A DNA stretch of 64,000 nucleotides from Clostridium_H sp047777555 (GTDB lineage Bacteria > Bacillota > Clostridia > Clostridiales > Clostridiaceae): positions 248,001 to 312,000 of the forward strand of contig NZ_JBKEEV010000003.1 in assembly GCF_047777555.1 (NCBI RefSeq). The letters are read 5' to 3'. The notes beneath the pieces were generated by a model, which was given only the letters and a program-made list of their open reading frames with translations, was not told where the DNA came from and made no database searches. A program made the position numbers and the translations under genes. Shown one piece after another: positions 42,103 to 51,416 of this stretch (position 1 is the stretch's first letter; each line of letters begins with the position of its first letter).

Positions 42103-43075
42103 TGCACGTCTCCTCCTTTCCACTATACAAAAAACACCTAACTTCTCTTTCTCCTACTCTAATTAGATTTGGACTTTCTTTTTTGCATTTATCCATGCAT
42201 TTAGTGCACCTAGTGCTAAAAGCGCATCCTTTAGGTAAATTTAACGGATTAGGTACAACTCCATCTATTGCAAACAATTTTTCTTTATCATCATCAATTT
42301 TAGGTATAGACATAAGCAAGCCTTCTGTATAAGGATGAAGAGGTTTTTCAAAAAGCTCCTTAACATTTGCCTTTTCTACAACTTGACCACAATACATTAC
42401 AACTACCTTATCTGCGGTCTCTGCTACCACCCCTAAATCGTGAGTTATAAGCAATATGGAAGTTCCAAATTTATTTTTAAGATTCAACATCAAATCTAAA
42501 ATCTGAGCTTGAATGGTTACATCCAGCGCTGTAGTCGGCTCATCAGCAATTAAAAGTTTAGGCTTGCAGGCAAGTGCCATTGCTATCATTATACGCTGTC
42601 TCATTCCTCCACTCATTTGATGAGGATAATCCTTTATTCTCTTATGTGGAGATGGTATTCCTACTAGCTCAAGCATCCTTATAGACTCAAGTACCGCTTC
42701 TTTTTTGGTTAAATTCTTATGCCTCATTAAAGTTTCACAAAGCTGTTTTTCTATAGTAAAAACAGGATTTAAGGAGGTCATAGGTTCTTGAAATATCATA
42801 GATATTTTATTGCCTCTAATATCTTGCATCTCTCTTTTATTCTTTTTTAGTAGATCCTCTCCCTCAAATAAAAGTTCTCCTTCTGATATTTCTCCTGGAG
42901 GGCTCTGTATAAGTCTCATTATAGATAGAGAAGTTACGCTTTTTCCACTTCCAGATTCTCCAACTATAGCAACAACTTCTCCCTCATCAACTTTAAAGCT
43001 TACTCCGTTGACCGCATTTACTATTCCTTTCTTTGTCTTAAATTGCGTCTTAAGATTTTTTACTTCTAGCAGCAT
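42095..43075 (-). CDS. Peptide/nickel-type ABC transporter ATPase (OppD/DppD)
   Basis: 326 residues. Walker A GESGSGKSVTSLS, signature MSGGMRQRIMIAMAL, Walker B LLIADEPTTALD. The C-terminal oligopeptide-transporter domain has GCAFSTRCTKCMDKCKKESP. It forms the ATPase heterodimer with the OppF-like protein. ATG behind TTAGGGGGG, 11 bp after the OppC-like gene. Confidence 0.93.
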   Translation of the reverse strand: MLLEVKNLKTQFKTKKGIVNAVNGVSFKVDEGEVVAIVGESGSGKSVTSLSIMRLIQSPPGEISEGELLFEGEDLLKKNKREMQDIRGNKISMIFQEPMTSLNPVFTIEKQLCETLMRHKNLTKKEAVLESIRMLELVGIPSPHKRIKDYPHQMSGGMRQRIMIAMALACKPKLLIADEPTTALDVTIQAQILDLMLNLKNKFGTSILLITHDLGVVAETADKVVVMYCGQVVEKANVKELFEKPLHPYTEGLLMSIPKIDDDKEKLFAIDGVVPNPLNLPKGCAFSTRCTKCMDKCKKESPNLIRVGEREVRCFLYSGKEETCNG

Positions 43076-43086
43076 TAAGATCCCCC

Positions 43087-44010
43087 CTAATTACGTAGCT
43101 TAGGGTCTAATGCATCCCTAAGTCCATCCCCGAATAAATTAAAAGCAAGTACTGTAATTGTTATAGCAATCCCCGGAAATACAACTATATGAGGGGCATT
43201 GAAAAAGTAAGTTCTTCCAGAGCCAAGCATACTTCCCCACTCAGCAGCTGGCGGCTGAACTCCAAGACCTAAGAACCCTAGTGCAGCTGTATCCAATATA
43301 GCCGAAGATATTCCTAAAGTAGCACGTACAACTATAGGAGATATAACATTTGGCAAAATGTGCTTAAATATAATAGCAGCATCACTATTGCCTATTACTT
43401 TTGCAGCTTGAACAAATTCACTTTCTTTTATAGATAATATAGACCCTCTCACTATTCTGGCATACTCAGGTATTGTTACTATACTTATAGCAATTATAGC
43501 TTTGTCAATTCCTTTACCAAGAGCCGCCATAAAAGCTATGGCTAAAAGCATAGATGGAAAAGCCAATATTATATCCATAAATCTCATTATAATCATATCC
43601 ACTTTTTTACCGTAATATCCAGCAACTGCTCCAAGCACAGTTCCTATACTAAGAGCAAAGGCTACAGCTGTGATTCCAACTCTTAATGATATCTTAGTAC
43701 CGTCTATAACTCTGCTTAATATATCTCTACCTTGTTCATCCGTACCTAATATATGAGCACTTGAAGGAGCCTGAAGGCTTTGAGAAAGCTCGCCCACATT
43801 TGGATCATAAGGCTCTAAAAACTTTCCGAACAGAGCTATCAATATAAGCAGTATTATTATAACCATTCCAACTACAGCAGCCTTGTTTTGTATTAACATA
43901 TTCCACATTTCTCTCAATTGAGATGTAGGTTTTTCTTCTTTCAATTCCGCATCAATTCTATTTATATCATCTACAGCTTTATCTTCCATTTGTAATTTTC
44001 CTTCCATCAT
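43087..44010 (-). CDS. ABC transporter permease (OppC/DppC)
   Basis: 307 residues with an N-terminal cytoplasmic tail of about 45 residues and six hydrophobic segments, beginning AAVVGMVIIILLILIALFG. The extracytoplasmic loop LGTDEQGRDILSRVIDGTKISL is typical of DppC. The EAA-like ATPase-contact loop is QAAKVIGNSDAAIIFKHILPN. ATG behind AAGGAGG. It lies 10 bp after the OppB-like gene. Confidence 0.92.
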   Translation of the reverse strand: MMEGKLQMEDKAVDDINRIDAELKEEKPTSQLREMWNMLIQNKAAVVGMVIIILLILIALFGKFLEPYDPNVGELSQSLQAPSSAHILGTDEQGRDILSRVIDGTKISLRVGITAVAFALSIGTVLGAVAGYYGKKVDMIIMRFMDIILAFPSMLLAIAFMAALGKGIDKAIIAISIVTIPEYARIVRGSILSIKESEFVQAAKVIGNSDAAIIFKHILPNVISPIVVRATLGISSAILDTAALGFLGLGVQPPAAEWGSMLGSGRTYFFNAPHIVVFPGIAITITVLAFNLFGDGLRDALDPKLRN

Positions 44011-44020
44011 TTAGACCTCC

Positions 44021-45025
44021 TTATGAATATTTTATTCTTGGGTCTAGTTGTGCATATAGTAAGTCTACAATTAAATTCACAACAACGAAAATAATTGCTA
44101 GCATCATAACAGCACCTTGTACTACAGGATAATCAGATTTTAATATAGCATCTATGGTATAACTTCCAACTCCTGGCCAAGCAAAAACAGTTTCGGTTAG
44201 CACTGCTCCTCCGAGCAAAGAACCTAATTGAAGTCCTATTACTGTTACGATTGGTATCAAAGCATTTCTCAAAGCATGACTTAATATAATCACTCTCTCA
44301 AAAATCCCTTTTGCTCTTGCTGTTCTTACATAGTCCTGCCTTATGACCTCTAACATAGTAGATCTAGTCATACGAGCTATAATAGCAGTTGAATAAGATG
44401 CTAGAGCAACAGATGGCAATACTATATGGCTTAATGAGCTTTTTAAAGCCTCCATATTTCCAGTTATTAAGCTATCTAAGATATAAAGTCCAGTTATATG
44501 CTCAGGCTCCAAACCTATCTGTATTCTTCCAGCCGCTGGGAGCAAGCCTAACTTTACTGAAAATAATATTATAAGCATAAGTCCAAGCCAAAATATAGGC
44601 ATAGATACACCTAAAAGAGAAACTACTGTGCTCACATAGTCAATAATTGTATTTTGCTTAACAGCCGATATTACCCCTATAAGAATTCCAAATACAGAAG
44701 CTAGTATAATGGAAATTAGTGCAAGTTCCAAAGTAGCTGGAAATCTTGAACCTATTTCAGAAGCAACAGATGTGTTTGTAATTAGCGAACTTCCTAAATC
44801 TCCATGTAGAATTCCCTTTAAAAAATTAAAATACTGTACATATAATGGTTGATTTAAGCCCAGCTGTTCTCGAAGTCTTTCTATCTGTTCTGTAGTAGCA
44901 TGTTGTCCTAGTATTATGCTGGTTGGATCTGATGCAAATACATGCATAACAATAAAAACCATTATTGAAACTCCTAAAATTACAGGAATAAGCATAATCA
45001 ACCTTTTGATTATATATTTAGCCAC
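44021..45025 (-). CDS. ABC transporter permease (OppB/DppB)
   Basis: 334 residues. Six predicted membrane segments, starting YIIKRLIMLIPVILGVSIMVF. The ATPase-contact loop is RTARAKGIFERVIILSHALRNALIP, followed by LGGAVLTETVFAWPGVGSY. The GTG start follows AGAGGGGG. It is separated from the binding-protein gene by 82 bp that include a hairpin, which would let the binding protein be made in excess. Confidence 0.92.
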   Translation of the reverse strand: MAKYIIKRLIMLIPVILGVSIMVFIVMHVFASDPTSIILGQHATTEQIERLREQLGLNQPLYVQYFNFLKGILHGDLGSSLITNTSVASEIGSRFPATLELALISIILASVFGILIGVISAVKQNTIIDYVSTVVSLLGVSMPIFWLGLMLIILFSVKLGLLPAAGRIQIGLEPEHITGLYILDSLITGNMEALKSSLSHIVLPSVALASYSTAIIARMTRSTMLEVIRQDYVRTARAKGIFERVIILSHALRNALIPIVTVIGLQLGSLLGGAVLTETVFAWPGVGSYTIDAILKSDYPVVQGAVMMLAIIFVVVNLIVDLLYAQLDPRIKYS

Positions 45026-45060
45026 AAAAATGCCCCCTCTTTATCTTATATAAAGAAAAT

Positions 45061-45084
45061 GGAAAACCCTAAAAAAGGGTTTCC
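45061..45084 (-). terminator. Intra-operon hairpin between binding protein and permease
   Basis: GGAAAACCCT/AGGGTTTCC stem with one bulged base, no strong T-tract after it on the minus strand. Probably a leaky terminator or 3'-end stabiliser of the binding-protein mRNA. Confidence 0.55.
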
Positions 45085-45107
45085 ACTTTTAATCCTTAGT
45101 AACTTTT

Positions 45108-46694
45108 CTACTCTTTATCCACTTGATTCAAGAATACAACACCAGTTGGATGATATATAAAGCCTTTTACCTTAGGTGAATATGCAGCCATGCTTTTAGC
45201 ACTTGAGATTGGAAGCCATGGCGCATCCTTAGCTACTATCTCTTGGATATCTTTATACATCTTTTCTCTTTCTGCCCCATTTGGAGTCTTTCTAGCCTCT
45301 TTAAGCAATTTATCAACTTGCTCATTTTTATATTTAGCTACATTTAAAGTAGATTCTATTTCATTTGAGTCAAGAAGTGATAAGAAGTTATCAGCATCTC
45401 CATTATCTCCAGTCCATCCATAGAACATGATGTCACCTTCTCCTTGAGCTGCTTTATCCTTGTATTCTTTCCACTGATAAACATTTATTGTAGACTTAAT
45501 ACCAACTTTCATTAAATATGCTTGAATTGATTCAGCTAACTTTTGACCTGCTGGATTATAAGGTCTTGGGTTAGAGTATGCTATAATCTTTATTTCTAAG
45601 TTTTCTTTTCCTAATTCCTTTAACATAGCCTTTGCTTTCTCTGGATTATACTCATATGGCTTAACCTTATCATTAAAACCTGGTATAAAACTTGGCATCT
45701 GACTATTAGCAAGTTCTGCATATCCTTGATATAAGAACTTAACTAGTTCTTCTCTATTGATAGCATAGCTAACTGCTTCTCTAAGCTTAGGATCATTAAA
45801 TGGTGCTCTTGAAGTATTAAATGCCATATAGTTTATATTCATTCCTTGCTCTAAGAACATTTTTGCTCCTGACTTTTCTATCTGTTCTACATTACTAGCA
45901 TCTACTCCATCTATAATGTCTACAGCTCCTGTCATAAGTTGTGTTGCTCTTACTGAATTTTCCTTTGTAAATTGGAAAACTACTTTATCTACTTTCGCCT
46001 TTTCTCCCCAGTAATCATTATTCTTTTCAAGGGTAATAGCCTGACCTTTATCCCATTTTACAAACTTAAAAGCTCCTGTTCCAACTGGATTTTCAATAAA
46101 CTTATCTCCATATTTTTTAACAGCTGTAGGACTTACAATTGGAGCTGCAAGCGCCATAGCTAAATTTGAAAGGAATGGAGTATAAGGTTCCTTTAAAATG
46201 ATTTTTACTGTGTAAGTGTCTACTACCTCTACCTTATCAACTGGACCAAATGTGAAAGAAGCATAAGGCATGGCATCTGTTCTATTTGGAGGAAGCTGCC
46301 TCTCTATACTAAACTTAACTGCTTCAGCATTGAAATCTGTTCCGTCATGAAATTTTACACCTTGACGTAATTTAAAAGTATACTCTTTTCCATCTTCACT
46401 TATTGTCCATTCTGTAGCTAGTGCTGGTTCTAATTCAGTTGAGTCTTTTTTGTACTTTAATAATCCATCAAATACATTTACAATTATTTTTGCAGATTCT
46501 CCATCATCTACAAAAGCAGGATCTAATCCTCTTGGGTCTGAACCTTGTGCAAAAATTAATGTTTTTCCACTTTTACTGCTTTCTTGTTTTGCCCCATTAC
46601 TATTTGCAGAACTATTTTTGCTGCCGCATCCACTTAATAAGGATGTGAAAACAAAAGTAGCTGCAAGCACTGCTACTAATAGCCTTTTCTTCAT
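45108..46694 (-). CDS. Peptide/nickel-type ABC transporter substrate-binding lipoprotein
   Basis: 528 residues, SBP family 5. The signal peptide ends in lipobox LLSGC, followed by a Ser/Asn-rich linker. The mature protein has the family opening LIFAQGSDPRGLDPAFVDDGES, then EWTISEDGKEYTFKLRQGVKFHDGTDF, and IIDGVDASNVEQIEKSGAK. It captures peptides or related solutes outside the cell for the OppBCDF-like proteins encoded next. The ligand cannot be read from sequence. ATG behind AAGGGGG. Confidence 0.93.
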   Translation of the reverse strand: MKKRLLVAVLAATFVFTSLLSGCGSKNSSANSNGAKQESSKSGKTLIFAQGSDPRGLDPAFVDDGESAKIIVNVFDGLLKYKKDSTELEPALATEWTISEDGKEYTFKLRQGVKFHDGTDFNAEAVKFSIERQLPPNRTDAMPYASFTFGPVDKVEVVDTYTVKIILKEPYTPFLSNLAMALAAPIVSPTAVKKYGDKFIENPVGTGAFKFVKWDKGQAITLEKNNDYWGEKAKVDKVVFQFTKENSVRATQLMTGAVDIIDGVDASNVEQIEKSGAKMFLEQGMNINYMAFNTSRAPFNDPKLREAVSYAINREELVKFLYQGYAELANSQMPSFIPGFNDKVKPYEYNPEKAKAMLKELGKENLEIKIIAYSNPRPYNPAGQKLAESIQAYLMKVGIKSTINVYQWKEYKDKAAQGEGDIMFYGWTGDNGDADNFLSLLDSNEIESTLNVAKYKNEQVDKLLKEARKTPNGAEREKMYKDIQEIVAKDAPWLPISSAKSMAAYSPKVKGFIYHPTGVVFLNQVDKE

Positions 46695-46749
46695 AGTTTT
46701 ATATCCCCCTTTTTATACTTTTTACAATATATAAATATAAAATAATTCA

Positions 46750-46793
46750 ATTATCTAAAATTTTATAAATTAATATTGATAATTTTAGATAAT
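46750..46793. repeat. 13-bp inverted repeat upstream of the transporter operon
   Basis: ATTATCTAAAATT (46750-46762) and AATTTTAGATAAT (46781-46793) are a perfect pair, 56 bp before the binding-protein start. It may be an operator or leader stem. The remaining 46794-47050 is AT-rich with no gene seen. Confidence 0.45.
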
Positions 46794-47051
46794 AAAAAAT
46801 TATTTTTATTAGCCCCTTTTTATAAAACAATTATTTCCCACTTACTTCGTTACAATATATAAAAAAACCCTCTATTATATAAAAAAAAACCGATATATAA
46901 CATTATAAATGCTATTGAAATTTATTCCTTGATATCGAATTTATTCAATACATGTAATTAACTTATAAATTTTATTTTCTATTATATACTCCTTTCATAT
47001 AAAATGCAATATCTATTTTGCAATTATTCATATTTTTCTTGCATAAAAAAA

Positions 47052-47078
47052 TCAGATATATAAATTCTATATATCTGA
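47052..47078 (-). terminator. Terminator of tsaD
   Basis: TCAGATATATA/TATATATCTGA, an 11-bp perfect stem followed on the minus strand by TTTTTTT. Confidence 0.8.
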
Positions 47079-47130
47079 AATCTTAATAATCAAAGCGATA
47101 ATCAAAGCAAAGCCATTTTTTTAGTTGTTA

Positions 47131-48156
47131 TTATCTTTCTCCTAATTTTAAATTAGGTATAGCATTTAATTCTAATGGTGCTATTCTTCCCTTTAAAAAT
47201 TCAAAATACGCAGCGCTTCCAATCATAGCTGCATTATCTGTACACAAAATTGGATCTGGGAACAGCACTTTTATTCCATTCTTATTCCCTTCTTTTATCA
47301 TACTTTCTCTCAAATGACAGTTTGAAGCAACTCCTCCTGCTATGGCTATTTTATCTACCTTTTTAAGTCGACATGCCTTTAGAGCATTATCAACCAGCAC
47401 GTCTACTACAGCCTTTTGAAAAGAAGCAGCTATATCAGCTCTATTTATTTCTTCACCTTTCATATTCATCTTATTAAGATAATTAAGTACTGCTGATTTT
47501 ATTCCACTAAAAGAAAAGTCCAAAGAATCCTTATCATGAAAGTTAGCCCTTGGAAAAGCTATAGCTTCTTCGTTTCCTTCTCTTGATATTTTATCTATTT
47601 TAGGTCCTCCAGGATATCCAAGCCCTATAGCTCTTGCTACCTTATCAAAAGCTTCTCCTGCAGCATCATCTCTTGTTTGTCCTAGTACTTCAAATTTTCC
47701 ATAGTCTTTCATATATACTACAAAAGTATGTCCTCCTGAAACTACAAGGCATACAAATGGAGGTTCTAAATCTTTATATTGTATAAAATTAGCACTTATG
47801 TGACCTTCAATATGATTTACCCCTATTAGAGGTTTTTTTAAGCCATAAGAAAGTCCCTTAGCATATTGAACTCCTACTAGCAATGCCCCTACTAATCCTG
47901 GACCATAAGTAACAGCTACAGCATCTATATCTTCTAATGTAATATCAGCCTTTTCTAAAGCTCCTTCTACTACTGCTCCTATAGCCTCTATATGCTTTCT
48001 AGATGCAACTTCAGGTACTACTCCTCCAAATTTAGTATGTATATCTATTTGGGAAGATATTATATTAGATAATACTTCTCTTCCATTAACTACCACAGCT
48101 GCTGCAGTTTCATCACAGCTAGTTTCTATAGCAAGAATCTTTATATCTTTATTCAT
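47131..48156 (-). CDS. tsaD: tRNA threonylcarbamoyladenosine transferase TsaD
   Basis: 341 residues. ASKHA fold with ETSCDETAAAVV at the N-terminus, metal-binding His pair in VNHIEGHISA, and VSGGHTFVVY, then IAGGVASNCHLRE and CTDNAAMIGSAA. It transfers the threonylcarbamoyl group to A37 of ANN-decoding tRNAs with TsaB and TsaE, both encoded 8 kb to the right in a separate operon. ATG behind GAGGG. Monocistronic. Confidence 0.97.
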   Translation of the reverse strand: MNKDIKILAIETSCDETAAAVVVNGREVLSNIISSQIDIHTKFGGVVPEVASRKHIEAIGAVVEGALEKADITLEDIDAVAVTYGPGLVGALLVGVQYAKGLSYGLKKPLIGVNHIEGHISANFIQYKDLEPPFVCLVVSGGHTFVVYMKDYGKFEVLGQTRDDAAGEAFDKVARAIGLGYPGGPKIDKISREGNEEAIAFPRANFHDKDSLDFSFSGIKSAVLNYLNKMNMKGEEINRADIAASFQKAVVDVLVDNALKACRLKKVDKIAIAGGVASNCHLRESMIKEGNKNGIKVLFPDPILCTDNAAMIGSAAYFEFLKGRIAPLELNAIPNLKLGER

Positions 48157-48295
48157 ACTTTTCCCTCTTTCGCTTTTAAACCCTCATCTTATTATTGACA
48201 AATTTCAGAACTAATTATACCTCACCCATAAGGTATTAGCAACCTTGCCATACTGTGTTATAATATTATCTGACTCTACAAAGGGGGTTGATATA

Positions 48296-48919
48296 ATGAA
48301 CACTTATGCAAAAGTAGTTGTGAATGGTTCTCCAATTTCAAAATCTAATTTTAAGCTCTCTAACTCAAGCGGCAGGTCTATTCTTCCTTATAATTCTGGT
48401 AAATATCATGATAGATATGCTTTATACGAAAAGGAAATAGCATATGTTGCAAGACTGCAAAATCCTAATGTATTTCTTACAGAATCCTTAATTGCAGTTC
48501 TAAAGGTTTATTATAAAAGTAAAAAAAGACATCCTGATACAACAAATATACCTAAAAGTATTTTTGATGGAATTGAAAAGAGCGGACTTATTATAAACGA
48601 TGCTCAGATTAGAAGACTTATAATAGAGGAATATTATGACTCTAAAAATCCACGATTTGAATTAGAGCTTTTTGGAGAAAGTACATATTCTATTAATTAT
48701 AAAGTTTCTAAAAAGGAGTCCGCAGATGAACCTATAGAATATGAACCTCCTGCTAATAAAAAGTCTCAAGGATTAAAAAATATTAAACCCAAATCCATAG
48801 ATGAAGTTCACAGTACTTGTGCAATTTGCGGTAAGATAATAAAAAATGAAAATGAAATTATTTCTGCAAATAAGGGTAAGACATTGATATGTAAATCATG
48901 TTTTAAAAAAGCCTTTTAA
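48296..48919 (+). CDS. RusA-like Holliday-junction nuclease domain with zinc ribbon
   Basis: 207 residues from the ATG at 48296, 7 nt after AAAGGGGG; an in-frame ATG further upstream lacks a ribosome site. Residues 1-125 follow the RusA fold, with the acidic, basic core KRHPDTTNIPKSIFDGIEKSGLIINDAQI holding the catalytic Asp residues. A Lys/Pro-rich linker leads to a C-terminal zinc ribbon CAICGKII...CKSCFKKAF (about 178-206). RusA genes are usually phage-borne; here it sits in core genes without phage neighbours. Function in recombination is inferred. Confidence 0.7.
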   Translation: MNTYAKVVVNGSPISKSNFKLSNSSGRSILPYNSGKYHDRYALYEKEIAYVARLQNPNVFLTESLIAVLKVYYKSKKRHPDTTNIPKSIFDGIEKSGLIINDAQIRRLIIEEYYDSKNPRFELELFGESTYSINYKVSKKESADEPIEYEPPANKKSQGLKNIKPKSIDEVHSTCAICGKIIKNENEIISANKGKTLICKSCFKKAF

Positions 48920-48920
48920 A

Positions 48921-48950
48921 AAAGCCTAAGCAATATATGCTTAGGCCTTT
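48921..48950. terminator. Convergent terminator (RusA-like / FAD oxidoreductase)
   Basis: AAAGCCTAAGCA pairs with TGCTTAGGCCTTT across a 5-nt loop, with A- and T-runs on the two sides. Confidence 0.8.
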
Positions 48951-48960
48951 TGTTCTACTC

Positions 48961-49929
48961 TTATTTAATATAATTTGCTGCACTTTCTGCAGCTTTATAA
49001 CCTTCTAAAGTTATTTCATCTACTTTCTCATGAGCATAAAGCAAATCACCACAGGCATATACTCCTTCTAAATCTGTTTCCATCTTCCAATCCACTTTAG
49101 GTCCTCTTGTTTCCTGAGAAATTTCAATTTTAGCTTTCTTTACCAGCTCATTTTCCGGAGAAATTTCTACAGATAATAACACCGTATCACAAGAAATATA
49201 TTCCTCAGTTCCTTCTATAGGGTTCTTATTTTCATCAACCCTTGCAATGGTGATTCCTTCAACTCTATCTTTTCCATCTAAACCAACTATTGTATAAGAT
49301 AATTTTATAGGTATGTTGAAATCTTCTAAACAGTCTTCTATATACTTTGGGGAAGCTTTAAGAGCAGATGATGCTTCTACTACAGCTTTAACCTTAGCTC
49401 CTTCTAAAACAAGTCTTTTTGCCATAATAAGAGCTACATTTCCCGAACCTATAATCACTATTTCCTTTCCAGGCATATATCCTTCTATGTTAACAAACTT
49501 CTGTGCCATTCCTGCAGTATATATTCCTGCACTTCTACTTCCTGCTATGTTTATAGCTCCTCTTGGCTTTTCCCTACACCCTGTAGCTAAAATTACAGCT
49601 TTTGGTTTTATCTCCATTACACCATCTTCTTCATTAACTGCCCAGATTGTCTTATCTCTGTTAAAATCAAATACAGTAGTGTTCAGCTTATATTCTATTT
49701 CCATTTCTTTAACTTGCTTTATAAACTTTTCAGCATATTCAGGACCTGTAATCTCTTCTCCAAAAATTTCTTTTCCAAAGCCGCTGTGTATACACTGGTT
49801 TAAAGTTCCTCCAAGACATTCCTCTTTTTCTAATATTAAAATTTTGCTGATTCCAAGTTCTTTAGTCCTTATAGCTGCCGCAAGCCCTGCTGGTCCTCCT
49901 CCAACTATTACTACATCATATTCATGCAT
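48961..49929 (-). CDS. FAD/NAD(P)-dependent oxidoreductase (pyridine nucleotide-disulfide class)
   Basis: 322 residues. The FAD motif is VVIVGGGPAGLAAAIRTKELG and NAD(P) motif IVIIGSGNVALIMAKRLVLEGA, then GVYACGDLLYAHEKVDEITLEG at the C-terminus. EECLGGTLNQCIHSGFG resembles oxidoreductases that accompany glycerol-3-phosphate or 2-hydroxy-acid dehydrogenases. That partner gene is absent here, and the protein is shorter than such relatives (about 400 residues). No CxxC redox pair is seen, so it is not a thioredoxin reductase. Substrate unknown. Confidence 0.75.
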   Translation of the reverse strand: MHEYDVVIVGGGPAGLAAAIRTKELGISKILILEKEECLGGTLNQCIHSGFGKEIFGEEITGPEYAEKFIKQVKEMEIEYKLNTTVFDFNRDKTIWAVNEEDGVMEIKPKAVILATGCREKPRGAINIAGSRSAGIYTAGMAQKFVNIEGYMPGKEIVIIGSGNVALIMAKRLVLEGAKVKAVVEASSALKASPKYIEDCLEDFNIPIKLSYTIVGLDGKDRVEGITIARVDENKNPIEGTEEYISCDTVLLSVEISPENELVKKAKIEISQETRGPKVDWKMETDLEGVYACGDLLYAHEKVDEITLEGYKAAESAANYIK

Positions 49930-49952
49930 TTAAAATCCCCCCATTTGCATAT

Positions 49953-50489
49953 CTAATATTCATACTGGAGATTATTAACATTTATATCAAACTCGCTAAG
50001 TTGATTTTCTTTAAATTTTATATCCTCAGGATAATATAATATAGTCCAAGGTCTTGAAACATTTGAAGGAAGTTCTCCAAACTCCTGTACATTAAAATAA
50101 AAAGGTGCTGATGCAATAATCTTACCATCTTTTATTATATCTAACGTAGCTTCCAAGTTAAACACAGAATAAGAATATCCATTTCGAATGAATATGTCCA
50201 CAAGAAGAGAACCATCCTCATTATAAAATGCACTTATTCCATTAAAAGTTATTCTATTTGTAGGTGGATCTCCTAACTTATCTAAATGGTTTTGAAGTTC
50301 TTGCTTCGTGGCATCATCTATTCTAGATAAGTCTGCCATAGGTCCAAAACTATATTGCTGCTTTTTTAATGTGGACTCTGATACAGGTTCATTATTGTTC
50401 TGTATGCCCTCATTAGAAGAGCTTACTTTATTAGTCATACACCCTACAAGTAAAAATGTAACTAATATCAACATAATTGCCCTTTTCAT
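49953..50489 (-). CDS. Lipoprotein with SLAP-like domain
   Basis: 178 residues. The signal peptide is followed by lipobox LLVGC (Cys17), then a polar linker. Residues 85-165 resemble the SLAP domain of S-layer assembly-associated proteins: RITFNGISAFYNEDGSLLVDIFIRNGYSYSVFNLEATLDI, then F...FGELPSNVSRPWTILY. It should be membrane-anchored facing outward. ATG behind AGAGGAG. It lies 23 bp upstream of the oxidoreductase gene on the same strand, so co-transcription is possible. Confidence 0.6.
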   Translation of the reverse strand: MKRAIMLILVTFLLVGCMTNKVSSSNEGIQNNNEPVSESTLKKQQYSFGPMADLSRIDDATKQELQNHLDKLGDPPTNRITFNGISAFYNEDGSLLVDIFIRNGYSYSVFNLEATLDIIKDGKIIASAPFYFNVQEFGELPSNVSRPWTILYYPEDIKFKENQLSEFDINVNNLQYEY

Positions 50490-50580
50490 ATTGTCTCTCC
50501 TCTAGTGCTGATTTATGACACTATTTGAACCAGTGTAATTATATCACTTCAATTTTCTTATGTCTATTAGTAACATGAGG

Positions 50581-50982
50581 TTATTTTAAATCTAACTTTT
50601 CTCCACAGTTAGGACAGTATTTAAACGACGAATCCACAATACTTCCACAATTTCTACACCTTGTCTCTTTTTTATTGTAAAATTCATTACTATAGTTGCT
50701 ATAAATTTCATTAAGTTCACTATCTTCTATATACACTTCTTCACCTTGTTCTAACTTTTTACCTAATTCCCCTGATATCTCAAATATAGTGTCACAGCAT
50801 CGTGACTTTAAAAAATACTTTTCTCCCCACTTAAGTATAGGAATAAAAAATATATGAAACACATTGTAAGTTTTTATCATCTTATATGTAGTCATAGCAC
50901 CACATTTCTTACATATTTTATTGCTTATTTCCCTTATTTCTTTTTCCCTAGTAGAAACACCAAAAATTCCAAAGAAAAACAT
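50581..50982 (-). CDS. Double zinc-ribbon protein
   Basis: 133 residues. An N-terminal zinc-ribbon-like part (CKKCGAMTTYKM...CC) with an aromatic stretch NVFHIFFIPILKWGEKYFLKS is the pattern of the zinc-ribbon_15-type family. The C-terminus has CRNCGSIV...CPNCGEKL. No catalytic motif is seen and function is unknown. ATG behind AGGGAG. It resembles the zinc-ribbon tail of the degenerate receiver protein at 39783 only in the final CPNCGEKL. Confidence 0.65.
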   Translation of the reverse strand: MFFFGIFGVSTREKEIREISNKICKKCGAMTTYKMIKTYNVFHIFFIPILKWGEKYFLKSRCCDTIFEISGELGKKLEQGEEVYIEDSELNEIYSNYSNEFYNKKETRCRNCGSIVDSSFKYCPNCGEKLDLK

Positions 50983-51067
50983 AAACTCAGCTCCCTATAA
51001 AATATGATTTTATCTAACATATTATAATAAAAAATTTCAAGAATTAAAAAAGTATTGTTAAATATAA

Positions 51068-51093
51068 AATGAAGGCAATCCTTTGCCTTCATT
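51068..51093 (-). terminator. Terminator of the 55-residue ORF
   Basis: AATGAAGGCAA/TTGCCTTCATT, 11-bp perfect stem with a 4-nt loop, 24 bp past the stop codon at 51117. Confidence 0.75.
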
Positions 51094-51116
51094 CTATTTA
51101 ACTATCTTTCTGCATA

Positions 51117-51284
51117 TTATCTGTGCTGAATCATATCTATAGAACCAAGGACTATATGTGCTAGTCCAAAACCTAAAATACCTGCTGCAATCATGGGTTT
51201 AATATGCTTTTTAGTCATAGTAGCTCCTGTCCCACTTACTATAGCTCCAAGTACTGTCGGGATTAATCCTTCTTGAATTCTCAT
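51117..51284 (-). CDS. 55-residue small membrane protein
   Basis: Opens MRIQEGLIPTVLGAIVSGTG, then a basic turn (TKKHIKP) and a second hydrophobic helix (MIAAGILGFGLAHIVLGSID). It ends MIQHR. The two Gly/Ala-rich helices suggest a hairpin membrane protein. The ATG has AAGGAGGG 7 nt upstream and a good terminator follows, so it looks like a real single-gene transcript. No family is recognised. Confidence 0.65.
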   Translation of the reverse strand: MRIQEGLIPTVLGAIVSGTGATMTKKHIKPMIAAGILGFGLAHIVLGSIDMIQHR

Positions 51285-51416
51285 AAAAGTCCCTCCTTAT
51301 TTTAGGTTTCACTTTTATAATTCCACTAGCTATGTTCTTTTATTCTAGCAACATTTTAGTAAATCTCATAGGATAAGTTTAATATTGAGCATACAGCAAT
51401 TTGTTTCTAGTATGTT

